This document shows, in pieces, positions 8,810 to 16,690 of a stretch of 64,000 nucleotides of DNA (position 1 is the stretch's first letter; the number at the start of each line of letters is the position of its first letter). The notes under the pieces were generated by a model. The model had not been told where the DNA came from. It was given only the letters and a program-made list of their open reading frames with translations, and searched no databases. The position numbers were made by a program, and so were the translations under genes. The stretch is taken from assembly GCF_016924645.1 (NCBI RefSeq), contig NZ_JAFFJV010000007.1, positions 1 to 64,000 of the forward strand. Direction: 5' to 3'. Source of the stretch: Rufibacter psychrotolerans (GTDB lineage Bacteria; Bacteroidota; Bacteroidia; Cytophagales; Hymenobacteraceae).

Positions 8810-9023
8810 TATGCAAGTCCACAGCCGGAAGATCCCGATTCCAGTCTTTGGCTCGAGCGCCTCGCTTGTGGCCCTTGAAGAACAGAAACTAAGAGAAGAG
8901 GGCAAGCGTGGGCCGCAAGGGCAGTGCGAGGGGCAAAGACGGGGCCCCGCGGCCGTGAGCGCACGGAGGGCAGCTATGCAAAGAGCTGCCCATAAATCCA
9001 TAGACAAGCAGAAGCTACGTTAG
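8810..9023. other. GC-rich segment of unknown nature
   Basis: About 210 bp of much higher GC than the flanking gaps, with purine-rich strings and a perfect hairpin GGGCAGCT / AGCTGCCC near 8968-8991. Overlapping frames of about 70 codons exist on both strands but neither has plausible protein character. It could be a remnant of a mobile or structural RNA element; nothing supports a definite call. Confidence 0.35.
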
Positions 9024-9061
9024 CGAAAGCAAAAAACAATACGCACAATGCAGCAAACAAA

Positions 9062-10000
9062 TTATTGCTGCAACAACTCCGCCAGCATCCCTTCCTTCAA
9101 CGCATACGCCGATACCCGAATCTTCTCCAAGTTGTACTTCTCCAGCACCCAGGCAATGGCCACAGACGCCACTACAATCATGTCTACCCGCATGGCCAGC
9201 ATGCCCGGAATGGCCAGGCGTTCGGCACGGCTTTTTTGCAGGAGCGCTTTGTACTGGTTCAGGAAAGTGTTGACAGACAATTCGGCCTCAGGACTGGCGT
9301 CCAAATCACGGGTGAGGCCCTGAGCGGCCAAATCCATGTCTACCAGCGTGTCGAAGGTGCCGGAGGAACCAATCAGGACCTCGGGTTGGTGCTGCAGCAC
9401 GGCGGCGGTGAGCTTCTGTAACTGGTCTTGCAGGTAGTGGCGCAGGGCTTTCACCTGTTCGGGTTTGATGGGCTGTTCCTGGTCGGGGTAGAATTTGTCC
9501 AGCAGGCGCTGGGCCCCAATCTCGAAGCTCTTCTTCCAGAGAATGCCTTTGTCGGTGCCAAGGATGAACTCCACGCTGCCGCCGCCAATGTCCATGACCA
9601 GTACGGGCTTGGGGCCCACCTGCATGGCCATCTGTACCCCTTTGAAGATGAGCTCGGCCTCGCGGGCCCCGGAGATCACCTCCACGTCAATGCCGGTCTG
9701 CTCCTTAATGGCCTGCACCACCTCGGCCCCGTTGCTGGCGTTGCGCAGGGCGCTGGTGGCGGTGGCTTTTACCGCTTCCACGCCATGCTGCGTCATGGTC
9801 TCCTTAAACTCGCCTAGGGTGCGCAGCGCCCTGTCCTGGGCGGCGGCTGTAATCTCGCCTTTGCTGATGCCGCCTTCGCCCAGCTTCACCGGGACTTTGG
9901 TTTTATAGAGCGTGTTCTGAACGCCCTGGGCATCTAGTTCCACAATGAGCAGGTGAAAGGTATTGGTGCCAAGGTCAATAAAAGCTAATCGGCGGGACAT
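9062..10000 (-). CDS. ppx: Ppx/GppA family phosphatase (exopolyphosphatase-like)
   Basis: A 312-residue protein of the actin-like ASKHA fold. The phosphate-1 motif DLGTNTFHLLIVE lies at residues 9-21 and the phosphate-2 motif MDIGGGSVEFILG near 137-149; the conserved Glu/Arg region GAREAELIFKGVQ sits near 113. Members hydrolyse terminal phosphates of polyphosphate (Ppx) or pppGpp (GppA). At about 310 residues this is the short form with only the catalytic domains, as usual in Bacteroidota, lacking the C-terminal HD-like part of the E. coli enzymes. Which substrate it prefers cannot be told. It is convergent with the TPR gene and monocistronic. Confidence 0.88.
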   Translation of the reverse strand: MSRRLAFIDLGTNTFHLLIVELDAQGVQNTLYKTKVPVKLGEGGISKGEITAAAQDRALRTLGEFKETMTQHGVEAVKATATSALRNASNGAEVVQAIKEQTGIDVEVISGAREAELIFKGVQMAMQVGPKPVLVMDIGGGSVEFILGTDKGILWKKSFEIGAQRLLDKFYPDQEQPIKPEQVKALRHYLQDQLQKLTAAVLQHQPEVLIGSSGTFDTLVDMDLAAQGLTRDLDASPEAELSVNTFLNQYKALLQKSRAERLAIPGMLAMRVDMIVVASVAIAWVLEKYNLEKIRVSAYALKEGMLAELLQQ

Positions 10001-10142
10001 CTTTTTAAATTAGAAAGTAAGAATTAGGAACGGGAGCGGCTGTGATTGTGTACGCTCAGGCTGCCTCTGTTCTTGGTAACAAAGGCAGTACGTAAATCAT
10101 GTGGCTACGCCGATACAATTTTAGTAAAAAATGAAGGAAGCT

Positions 10143-10178
10143 GTTTCCGGCCTATTTTTCAAAAAGCAGCCTGGAAAT
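10143..10178. repeat. 36-bp palindromic element, copy 5
   Basis: GTTTC, CGGCCTA, TTTT, TCAA, AAAG, CAGCCTG, GAAA, T. It lies 187 bp beyond the methyltransferase stop and 143 bp upstream of the Ppx start. It is one of the few copies far from any stop codon. Confidence 0.75.
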
Positions 10179-10228
10179 GGCTGTGAGCTTGTTAATAGAA
10201 TCATCTATGTAATCCTTATCCTTTTTTC

Positions 10229-10318
10229 TGTCATCCTGCAAGGATCTTGAGGGCAAACGGCAACAGCGTGTAAGACATGGTTATTCTAGCTGGTCCACAA
10301 GATCCTTTCAGGATGACA
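10229..10318. repeat. Inverted repeat family C, copy 1
   Basis: A 90-bp element whose arms are TGTCATCCTG ... AAGGATCTTG and its complement ending CAGGATGACA, with AAACGGCAACAGCG near the left arm. A second copy with the same arms and a matching inner string lies at 36751-36840. Confidence 0.75.
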
Positions 10319-10364
10319 AAAGAGGAGGGAAGCGGTAGATGCGTTAACCTCCTGACGGACGGAC

Positions 10365-11252
10365 CTACTTCACCGAGCTGAACCGAAAGAAGGTACCCAG
10401 CGGGAGTTTGCGCTTGCCCTGGTCTTGCAGGTACAGTTCACCCAGTTCTTCGTTGCGCACGGTGGGGCCGAAGGAGGCTCTGATGAGGTTGTCCAGGATG
10501 AGGGCCGAGAAGCCCAGGGAGTACAGGTTGATCACGAAGAAGTTGTGCTCGGGGTCCAGCAGCTCAGCGCAGAGTTTGATGAGCTCGTTGATCTGTTCCT
10601 CCAGGAGCCATTTCTCACCATCGGGGCCGCGGCCGTACGCAGGCGGGTCCAGGATGATGCCCTGGTATTTGTTGCCCCGTTTCACCTCGCGGCGGGCGTA
10701 TTTCATGGCGTCTTCCACCAGCCACCTGATGTTGTCCAGGTTGCTGGCTTCCATGTTCTGGCGGGCCCAGAAGTTCACCTGCTTCACGGAGTCCAGGTGG
10801 GTGACATCGGCGCCGCCGGCGTTCGCTGCCAGAGAGGCGCCACCGGTGTAGGCGAACATGTTCAGCACTTTGGGTTTGCCGGGCAGCGCGCGGGTGCGGT
10901 CAAAGATAAACTGCCAGTTGGGGTCCTGCTCGGGGAACAGGCCCACGTGCTTGAAGGACGACAGCCCCAGCCGGAACCTAAGCTTCAGGTCGTTGTAGCG
11001 GTAGTTGATGAACCACTGCTCGGCCATGCCTTTCTTCAGTTGCCACTGGCCTTTCTCCTGGTTGCCTTTCTCGCGTTTGAACACGGCCTGGGCCAGGCGG
11101 TCCCACTCGCGCTCGGGCAGGTGTTTGTCCCAGGCGGCCTGGGGCTCGGGGCGGGCCAGCACATACTCGCCAAAGCGCTCCAGCTTCTCAAAATTGCCGC
11201 AGTCTATCAGTTCATAATCGGTCCAGGCGCTGGTGGTCAGGAAAGTGTACAT
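10365..11252 (-). CDS. Class I SAM-dependent rRNA methyltransferase, RlmI/RlmK-like
   Basis: A 295-residue methyltransferase. The start chosen is the ATG at 11252 (MYTFLTTSAW); an upstream in-frame ATG at 11429 would add 59 residues that are encoded partly by a 36-bp repeat and look non-coding. SAM-binding motif I is FAYTGGASLAANAGGADV at about 133-150 with the acidic residue at D154; the catalytic-type motif DPPAYGRG is at 202-209. This matches the catalytic domain of RlmI/RlmK 23S rRNA methyltransferases, but no N-terminal PUA domain is present, so it is a shortened relative with an unproven target. Divergent from dapF. Confidence 0.82.
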   Translation of the reverse strand: MYTFLTTSAWTDYELIDCGNFEKLERFGEYVLARPEPQAAWDKHLPEREWDRLAQAVFKREKGNQEKGQWQLKKGMAEQWFINYRYNDLKLRFRLGLSSFKHVGLFPEQDPNWQFIFDRTRALPGKPKVLNMFAYTGGASLAANAGGADVTHLDSVKQVNFWARQNMEASNLDNIRWLVEDAMKYARREVKRGNKYQGIILDPPAYGRGPDGEKWLLEEQINELIKLCAELLDPEHNFFVINLYSLGFSALILDNLIRASFGPTVRNEELGELYLQDQGKRKLPLGTFFRFSSVK

Positions 11253-11556
11253 AGGGTCAGGTAAAGTAATGGGGCAAAGGTACGCTTTTACGGTGAGCGG
11301 CGCAGTGCTTCTTACGGGATTGTGCCGGGCCGGTACCGCCTTTTTAGGGCTGTGGGGCACAAGATTTGTTTCGGGGCTGTTTTGCGGAAAAGCGCGTAAA
11401 AACAGGAAACCGGGGGAGCGCGCAGGCACGCCTTGGGGGAAATGCTTCCGGCATACTTATGTAAAGTAGCGCGGCGTTTCTTTTTTTGCTATTTTTCTAG
11501 AATTTTTCAGACCGAAGGCTGCGTCTTTCGGCCTAATAACCATCGTATTAAACCAC
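11253..11556. other. Divergent intergenic region before dapF
   Basis: 304 bp between divergent genes, holding one 36-bp element (11368-11403). No small gene is supported. A promoter for dapF must lie here, but no clear box was identified. Confidence 0.5.
11368..11403. repeat. 36-bp palindromic element, copy 6
   Basis: GTTTC, GGGGCTG, TTTT, GCGG, AAAA, GCGCGTA, AAAA, C. Located between two divergent genes with no 3' end nearby. It is translated in the false upstream extension of the methyltransferase frame. Confidence 0.8.
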
Positions 11557-12330
11557 ATGAACCTTACCTTCTATAAATATCAGGGCACCGGTAACGACTT
11601 CGTGGTGCTGGACAACCGGGCCGGAACCATTCAACTTACCCAAGACCAAGTGGCGTTCCTCTGCGACAGGCGCAAGGGCGTTGGGGCCGACGGGCTCATG
11701 CTGCTGCAGCAGAAAGAGGGCTATGACTTTGAGATGGTGTACTACAACGCAGACGGCCGCCCCAGCTCTATGTGCGGCAACGGCGGGCGCTGCCTGGTGG
11801 CTTTCGCGCAGTTCCTGGGGGTGGTGGAGAACGAGGCTTATTTCATTGCCGCCGATGGTCCGCACCTGGCTTACCTGAAAGAGGGATTGGTGCACCTGCA
11901 GATGAAAGACGTAGACGAGGTAGAGGACCTGGAGGGGGCCTGTTTCCTGAACACGGGCTCGCCGCACTACGTGAAGCAGGTAGAAGCTTTGCAGGACCTG
12001 GACGTGTTCTCTGAGGGCCGGGCCGTGCGCTACTCAGACCGGTTCAGGGCCGAGGGCACCAACGTGAACTTTGTGGAGCACCTGCCCGAGAACCAGTTGT
12101 TTGTGCGCACCTATGAGCGCGGCGTGGAAGATGAGACGTTTTCCTGCGGTACGGGCGTTACGGCAGCGGCGCTGGCCGCCAGCCGCACGGGCTACACCAG
12201 CCCCGTTGCCATTCAGGTGCTGGGCGGCAACCTGCAGGTAAGCTTTGAGAAGGAGGGCAGCAGCTTCCGGAACGTGTTTCTCATTGGGCCCGCCGTGCAG
12301 GTGTTCAAAGGCGAGATCACGCTTCAATAA
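11557..12330 (+). CDS. dapF: Diaminopimelate epimerase
   Basis: A 257-residue enzyme that interconverts LL- and meso-diaminopimelate in the lysine and peptidoglycan pathway, in the cytoplasm. Both catalytic cysteines are in their motifs: C73 in SMCGNGGRC and C197 in ETFSCGTGVTA. The N-terminal KYQGTGNDFVVLDN (residues 7-20) is also diagnostic. Length is normal for the family. It is followed at 53 bp by a GT2 glycosyltransferase and then a GNAT gene on the same strand, which may form one transcript. Confidence 0.97.
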   Translation: MNLTFYKYQGTGNDFVVLDNRAGTIQLTQDQVAFLCDRRKGVGADGLMLLQQKEGYDFEMVYYNADGRPSSMCGNGGRCLVAFAQFLGVVENEAYFIAADGPHLAYLKEGLVHLQMKDVDEVEDLEGACFLNTGSPHYVKQVEALQDLDVFSEGRAVRYSDRFRAEGTNVNFVEHLPENQLFVRTYERGVEDETFSCGTGVTAAALAASRTGYTSPVAIQVLGGNLQVSFEKEGSSFRNVFLIGPAVQVFKGEITLQ

Positions 12331-12383
12331 ATCTGGTTTCCAGCCGGCCTCCCAGTAGTTCCACCGTCAACCCAGCGCTCTCC

Positions 12384-13193
12384 ATGGCATCGCTCTCGTG
12401 TTCGCTTATCATTGCTACCTATAACTGGCCCGCCGCGCTAGACCTTTGCCTGCAGAGTGTGCTGCGGCAGGTGGTCATGCCCCAGGAGGTACTCATTGCC
12501 GATGATGGCTCTGGCGAGGAAACCAGGGCCTTGATTGAGTGCTACCAGCAACAGTTCCCGGTGCCCCTCATTCACCTGTGGCAACCCGACCATGGTTTTC
12601 AGAAGACCAAGATTCTGAACAAGGCCATCGCCCGGGCGCGGCAGCCCTACCTAGTGCAGATAGACGGCGACGTGATCCTGCACCCCAGGTTTGTGCAGGA
12701 CCACCTGGCCCTGGCCAAGCGGGGTAAGTTTCTGGCGGGCGGCCGCATCAACCTTTCTGAGCAGAATACCCAGGAAGTGCTCCAGAACGCCACCACCCAC
12801 TTCAGCCTGTCGGCTATCTTCAAGACCAGCAACTTGTTTAACGGCCTGCGCATTGGGTTCCTGCGGCACCTGCTGGCCGACCGCTACAAGCTGAAGGGCA
12901 AGAATAAGTACTACGCCAAGGGCTGTAACATGTCATTCTGGCGGGCAGACCTGCTGGCCGTGAACGGGTACAATGAATGCTACACCGGCTGGGGACCCGA
13001 GGACAGTGAACTGGCGGCCCGCCTGATGAACAATGGCGTTAGGAAAAGGGCCCTGAAAATGGGCGGCGTTTGTTTTCACCTGCACCACCCGTACGTAGAT
13101 GCCAGCCGCAAGGCCATCAATGAGGAACTGCTGCGCACCACCATCAAAGACAACGTCACCTATTGCCAGAGCGGCCTGGACCAGTATCTTTAG
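12384..13193 (+). CDS. GT2 family glycosyltransferase with galactosyltransferase-type C terminus
   Basis: A 269-residue cytoplasmic glycosyltransferase of the GT-A fold. The N-terminal strand SLIIATYNWPAAL (7-19), the ADDGSGEET loop near 40-47, the acidic VQIDGDVIL motif at 91-99 (D94, D96) and the acceptor-side WGPEDSELAARL motif at 203-214 are all present; the last is typical of the galactosyltransferase-like C-terminal region (Glyco_transf_7C). It should transfer a sugar from a nucleotide sugar to an unknown acceptor, often in surface glycan synthesis. Same strand as dapF and close to it. Confidence 0.9.
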   Translation: MASLSCSLIIATYNWPAALDLCLQSVLRQVVMPQEVLIADDGSGEETRALIECYQQQFPVPLIHLWQPDHGFQKTKILNKAIARARQPYLVQIDGDVILHPRFVQDHLALAKRGKFLAGGRINLSEQNTQEVLQNATTHFSLSAIFKTSNLFNGLRIGFLRHLLADRYKLKGKNKYYAKGCNMSFWRADLLAVNGYNECYTGWGPEDSELAARLMNNGVRKRALKMGGVCFHLHHPYVDASRKAINEELLRTTIKDNVTYCQSGLDQYL

Positions 13194-13211
13194 CCGCAAA
13201 AGCAGACGCTT

Positions 13212-13247
13212 GTTTTTAGGCCGTTTTCCTGAAAACGTCGCGAAATC
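13212..13247. repeat. 36-bp palindromic element, copy 7
   Basis: GTTTT, TAGGCCG, TTTT, CCTG, AAAA, CGTCGCG, AAAT, C. It begins 19 bp past the GT2 stop and ends 35 bp before the GNAT start, so it sits inside a likely transcript. Confidence 0.8.
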
Positions 13248-13282
13248 TCCTTACCCTAACTTTTCTAACCTGCCGCTGCGCC

Positions 13283-13816
13283 ATGCTGCAAACCCCCAGA
13301 ATCTTTCTGCGCGCCCCAGAGCCCACCGATGTGGAGTTCCTCTACCAGTTTGAGAACGACACCACCCTGTGGCCGGTGAGCTTATCGGTGGCGCCGTTTT
13401 CAAGGGAAGTACTGAGGCAGTACCTGGAGAACGCCTCCGCCGACATCTATGCCATGCGCCAGCTCCGGCTGATGGTCTGCCTGCAGCAGGACGGCACCAC
13501 CATCGGCACCGTGGACCTGTTTGACTTTGAGCCCCTGCACCGGCGCGCCGGCATTGGCATTGCCCTGACCCAGGGCCACCGAGGGCAGGGCTACGGGGCA
13601 GAGACCCTGCAGGTGCTGGAGGCATACGTAACCCAGGCGCTGCAGCTGCACCAGCTCTACTGCTCGGTTTCCAAAGCCAATGCAGGCAGCCTGAAGCTGT
13701 TTCAACAAGCCGGTTTCCAGGAGGTAGGCATCCGGAAAGATTGGCTGAGAACACCCCAGGGCTGGCAGGATGTGGTGGAATTCCAGAAGATTTTGCCGGC
13801 TGTTTTGCCCCAGTAA
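13283..13816 (+). CDS. GNAT family N-acetyltransferase (RimJ/RimL/SpeG-like)
   Basis: A 177-residue protein of the Acetyltransf_3 group. It opens with RIFLRAPEPTDVEFLYQFEN, typical of RimJ/RimL-type enzymes; the acetyl-CoA binding motif A is at about 92-106 as IGIALTQGHRGQGYG (pattern QxxGxG/A), and the C-terminal NAGSLKLFQQAGFQEVG is the motif B region. It acetylates an amine on a protein N terminus, polyamine or small molecule; the substrate is unknown. Located 89 bp after the GT2 gene with a 36-bp element between. Confidence 0.88.
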   Translation: MLQTPRIFLRAPEPTDVEFLYQFENDTTLWPVSLSVAPFSREVLRQYLENASADIYAMRQLRLMVCLQQDGTTIGTVDLFDFEPLHRRAGIGIALTQGHRGQGYGAETLQVLEAYVTQALQLHQLYCSVSKANAGSLKLFQQAGFQEVGIRKDWLRTPQGWQDVVEFQKILPAVLPQ

Positions 13817-13916
13817 TGGCACAGAATGTGCCAAATACGGAAGCTTTCATGCAGAATAAACCACATCTAAAATTGGCGAATTTATACTGAATTCACCCCG
13901 TTTTTCTATAGGTTTC

Positions 13917-13948
13917 AAGGCTAAATACAAAAGAACGTAGCCTTTTTT
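13917..13948 (+). terminator. Terminator-like hairpin 100 bp after the GNAT gene
   Basis: AAGGCTA ... TAGCCTT followed by further T residues. It either ends the dapF-GT2-GNAT transcript or acts as a leader hairpin ahead of the glycosyltransferase at 14036. Confidence 0.6.
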
Positions 13949-13981
13949 AAGTTGTGTACGTAAGCTAGGTTAGAAAATGAA

Positions 13982-14000
13982 AAGACGCTTGTTGCGTCTT
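13982..14000 (+). promoter_or_regulatory. Hairpin just upstream of the 14036 start
   Basis: AAGACGC TTGTT GCGTCTT is a perfect 7-bp stem, 36 bp before the start codon. It may affect translation of the glycosyltransferase; role inferred only from position. Confidence 0.35.
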
Positions 14001-14035
14001 CTTAGAAGAACCCACTCATCCTAACTCGCTTTCGT

Positions 14036-15325
14036 ATGTTTGACCTAGACACAGATTTCATCCCCGGCAGGGGAAGTAGCGCTTCTTCGTCTGAATCTGA
14101 GGTAACTTCTTCCAGTGCCTATTCTTCTATCACCACCAATACTCCTAAAGCGTCTCCCGCGCCCGCTTCTGGGCAAACCCTGGAGACGTACCTCGCGTCT
14201 GTCTCGGCCATCATCTGTTTATCGCACCTCCGGTGGGACTTTGTGTACCAGCGTCCGCAGCACCTTTTGTCCAGATTTGCGAAACATACCCGCATCTTCT
14301 TTTTTGAGGAGCCCTACTTCCATGAAGGGGCCCAACCCCGGTTGGAGCTGCAGGAGCGGGAGAATGGCCGGCTGTCTATTGTAGTAGCCCACTTGCCCAC
14401 CGGGCTTACGCCGGCAGAGATAGATGCAAAACAGGCCGAACTGCTCAACGCTTTCCTGGCAGACCATGACCTGCAGAAGACCGTTTTCTGGTATTATACG
14501 CCCATGGCCCTGGAGTTTACCCGGCAGTTTGAGCCCGCGCTCACGGTGTTTGACGTCATGGATGAGCTGTCGGCGTTCAAGTTTGCGCCGCCCCGCCTGC
14601 TGGAGCTGGAGCAGGAACTCATCAATAAGGCCGATATCTTGTTTACCGGCGGGCAAAGCCTGTATGAGGCCAAAAAGCACCGGCACAAAGAAGTGTACGC
14701 CTTCCCCAGCAGCATTGACAAGGCGCACTTTGCCAAGGCCCGCCAACCGCAGGAAGACCCCGCCGACCAGGCCCACATCCCGCACCCGCGCATGGGCTTC
14801 TTTGGCGTGGTAGACGAGCGGTTTGACATTGAATTGCTACGCGAAGTGGCTGCCGCCCACCCAGAGTGGCAGTTTGTGATCATAGGACCTGTTGTGAAAA
14901 TAGATCCGGCTGTCCTGCCTTCCAGTGCCAACATCCACTACCTGGGCGGTAAATCTTACCAGGAACTGCCCGCTTACCTGGCCGGCTGGGATGTGGCCAT
15001 GCTGCTGTTCGCCCATAATGACTCTACCAAGTACATCAGCCCTACTAAAACCCCAGAGTACCTGGCAGCCGGCAAGCCGGTGGTGTCCACCTCCATCCGC
15101 GACGTGGTGCGCCCTTACGGGGAGCTGAACTTGGTGCACATAGCAGACGGGGCCCCAGAGTTTGAGGCCGCCATTGAGAAAGCCTTACGCCAGAAAGACG
15201 ACAAGGGCTGGATGCGCAAGACCGACGATTACCTGGCGGGCATCTCCTGGGACAAAACCTGGCAGAACATGGTGCGCCTGATGCAGTGCGTATCACAGGA
15301 GAAAAAGAAACGCTCTGCCTCTTAG
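14036..15325 (+). CDS. Glycosyltransferase (GT4-like, GT-B fold)
   Basis: A 429-residue protein. Residues 1-50 are a Ser/Thr-rich, probably disordered leader; the enzyme proper starts near 57 with ICLSHLRWDFVYQRPQHLL, typical of a group of GT-B glycosyltransferases found beside UDP-galactopyranose mutase genes. A donor-binding region is visible in the C-terminal half: MGFFGVVDERFD near 260-271, LPAYLAGWDVAMLLF near 310-324 and SPTKTPEYLAAGKPVVST near 335-352, the last containing the conserved acidic residue of the nucleotide-sugar site. It heads the three-gene cassette with glf and the GH1/RmlD fusion and may use UDP-galactofuranose, but that is inference from context. Confidence 0.85.
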   Translation: MFDLDTDFIPGRGSSASSSESEVTSSSAYSSITTNTPKASPAPASGQTLETYLASVSAIICLSHLRWDFVYQRPQHLLSRFAKHTRIFFFEEPYFHEGAQPRLELQERENGRLSIVVAHLPTGLTPAEIDAKQAELLNAFLADHDLQKTVFWYYTPMALEFTRQFEPALTVFDVMDELSAFKFAPPRLLELEQELINKADILFTGGQSLYEAKKHRHKEVYAFPSSIDKAHFAKARQPQEDPADQAHIPHPRMGFFGVVDERFDIELLREVAAAHPEWQFVIIGPVVKIDPAVLPSSANIHYLGGKSYQELPAYLAGWDVAMLLFAHNDSTKYISPTKTPEYLAAGKPVVSTSIRDVVRPYGELNLVHIADGAPEFEAAIEKALRQKDDKGWMRKTDDYLAGISWDKTWQNMVRLMQCVSQEKKKRSAS

Positions 15326-15355
15326 TTAAAGTACAGTTTAAAAAAGGATCTGCGC

Positions 15356-15401
15356 GTTTGCCGGCTGTTTTGGGGCCATTTCCCCAAAAGCAGCAGAAAA
15401 C
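15356..15401. repeat. Palindromic element, copy 8, the 46-bp variant
   Basis: GTTTG, CCGGCTG, TTTT, then a 14-base centre with GGGG and CCCC, then AAAA, GCAGCAG, AAAA, C. It has exactly 10 extra bases in the centre compared with all other copies, so the two halves stay in helical phase. It lies 31 bp past the glycosyltransferase stop. Confidence 0.8.
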
Positions 15402-15493
15402 GCCTGGCTACCTCTTGCTCCCGCCCGGGTAGGAGTAGCATTGGTATGACGTTAACAAAAGTATCTGATGTAAAAAATTAGCCAAATAATTAT

Positions 15494-16690
15494 ATGTTCG
15501 ACTATCTGATTGTAGGAGCAGGATTTGCCGGGAGCGTACTAGCCGAGCGATTAGCTACGTATTCCAATAAAAAGGTATTAATCATAGATAAACGCCCCCA
15601 CATTGGCGGGAACGCCTATGATCATTATAACGAAGACGGGATTCTGGTGCACAAGTACGGCCCACATATCTTCCACACCAACTCCAAAGAGGTGTTTGAG
15701 TACCTGGGCCAGTTCACTGAGTGGCGCCCCTATGAGCACCGCGTGCTGGCCAGCGTAGACGGGCAGCAGGTGCCCATCCCCATCAACCTGGACACCATCA
15801 ACAAACTGTACGGCCTTAACCTCACCTCCTTTGAGCTGGACAAGTGGTTTGAGTCGGTGGCCGAGAAGGTGCCGGTGGTGAAGACCTCAGAAGATGTGGT
15901 GGTGAGCAAGGTAGGCCGCGAGCTCTATGAGAAGTTCTTCCGCAACTACACCCGCAAGCAGTGGGGCATGGACCCCTCTGAGTTGGACAAGTCGGTGACC
16001 TCGCGCGTGCCCACCCGCACCAACCGCGATGACCGCTACTTCACAGACACCTACCAGGCCATGCCCTTGCACGGCTTCACCAAGATGTTTGAGAACATGC
16101 TCAGCCATCCCAACATCAAGATCATGCTCAACACCGACTACCACGAGATCATAGACGTGATCCCGTTCAAGGAGATGATCTACACCGGCCCGGTAGACGA
16201 GTTCTTTGACTTTAAGTACGGCAAATTGCCGTACCGCTCCCTGGAGTTCAAACACGAGACCGTGAACAAAGAAGTGTTCCAGCCGGTAGCCGTGGTGAAT
16301 TATCCAAATGAGCAGCTCTACACCCGCGTCACCGAGTTCAAGTACCTCACCGGGCAGCAGCACCCTAAAACCAGCCTGGTGTATGAATTCCCACGGGCTG
16401 AGGGAGATCCTTACTATCCGGTGCCAAAGCCAGAGAACGCCGAGCTCTACAATAAGTACAAGAAGCTGGCCGACGCCACGCCCAACGTACACTTTGTGGG
16501 CCGCCTGGCCACCTACAAATACTACAACATGGACCAGGTAGTGGCCCAGGCGCTCACCCTGCACAAGAAGCTCACCGAGAAGGAGAAAATCACCCTGCCG
16601 GTGGTAGATGGCGTAGATGTGCTGCCCAAAGTAGTGCGGGAGGCTTTAAACGGAAGTTCCACCAAACTGAGTACGAATGGCAAACATTGA
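15494..16690 (+). CDS. glf: UDP-galactopyranose mutase
   Basis: A 398-residue FAD enzyme that converts UDP-galactopyranose to UDP-galactofuranose. The dinucleotide fold LIVGAGFAGSVLAERLA is at residues 5-21, followed by the DKRPHIGGNAYDH segment near 32-44, and the family motif RKQWGMDPSEL near 155-165. The C-terminal part VGRLATYKYYNMDQVVAQAL contains the conserved YKYYNMDQ of Glf. Length matches the bacterial enzymes. Its 3' end overlaps the start of the next gene by 14 bp, so the two are translationally linked. Confidence 0.97.
   Translation: MFDYLIVGAGFAGSVLAERLATYSNKKVLIIDKRPHIGGNAYDHYNEDGILVHKYGPHIFHTNSKEVFEYLGQFTEWRPYEHRVLASVDGQQVPIPINLDTINKLYGLNLTSFELDKWFESVAEKVPVVKTSEDVVVSKVGRELYEKFFRNYTRKQWGMDPSELDKSVTSRVPTRTNRDDRYFTDTYQAMPLHGFTKMFENMLSHPNIKIMLNTDYHEIIDVIPFKEMIYTGPVDEFFDFKYGKLPYRSLEFKHETVNKEVFQPVAVVNYPNEQLYTRVTEFKYLTGQQHPKTSLVYEFPRAEGDPYYPVPKPENAELYNKYKKLADATPNVHFVGRLATYKYYNMDQVVAQALTLHKKLTEKEKITLPVVDGVDVLPKVVREALNGSSTKLSTNGKH

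Larger units (their letters stand above)
8569..9061. other. Repeat-rich intergenic region between convergent genes
   Basis: Nearly 500 bp between the convergent TPR and Ppx genes. It contains a small hairpin (8600-8620), two other interspersed inverted repeats and a GC-rich segment, each listed below. The open frames in the GC-rich part do not look like genes. Confidence 0.6.
10001..10364. other. Repeat-bearing intergenic region
   Basis: 364 bp between the Ppx gene start and the end of the methyltransferase gene, both on the minus strand. It holds a 36-bp element and an inverted repeat of family C, listed separately; the rest shows nothing recognisable. Confidence 0.6.

Noticed and set aside
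8811-9023. 70-codon frame in the GC-rich segment
   Set aside because: Overlaps a similar-length frame on the other strand; both have low-complexity Arg/Ala/Gly composition and no start context.
11253-11429. 59-residue N-terminal extension of the RlmI-like methyltransferase
   Set aside because: It would be encoded by a 36-bp element and surrounding non-coding DNA; the start at 11252 gives the normal N terminus.
13898-13935. Possible further copy of the 36-bp element
   Set aside because: Only two of the four tetrads can be placed in register.
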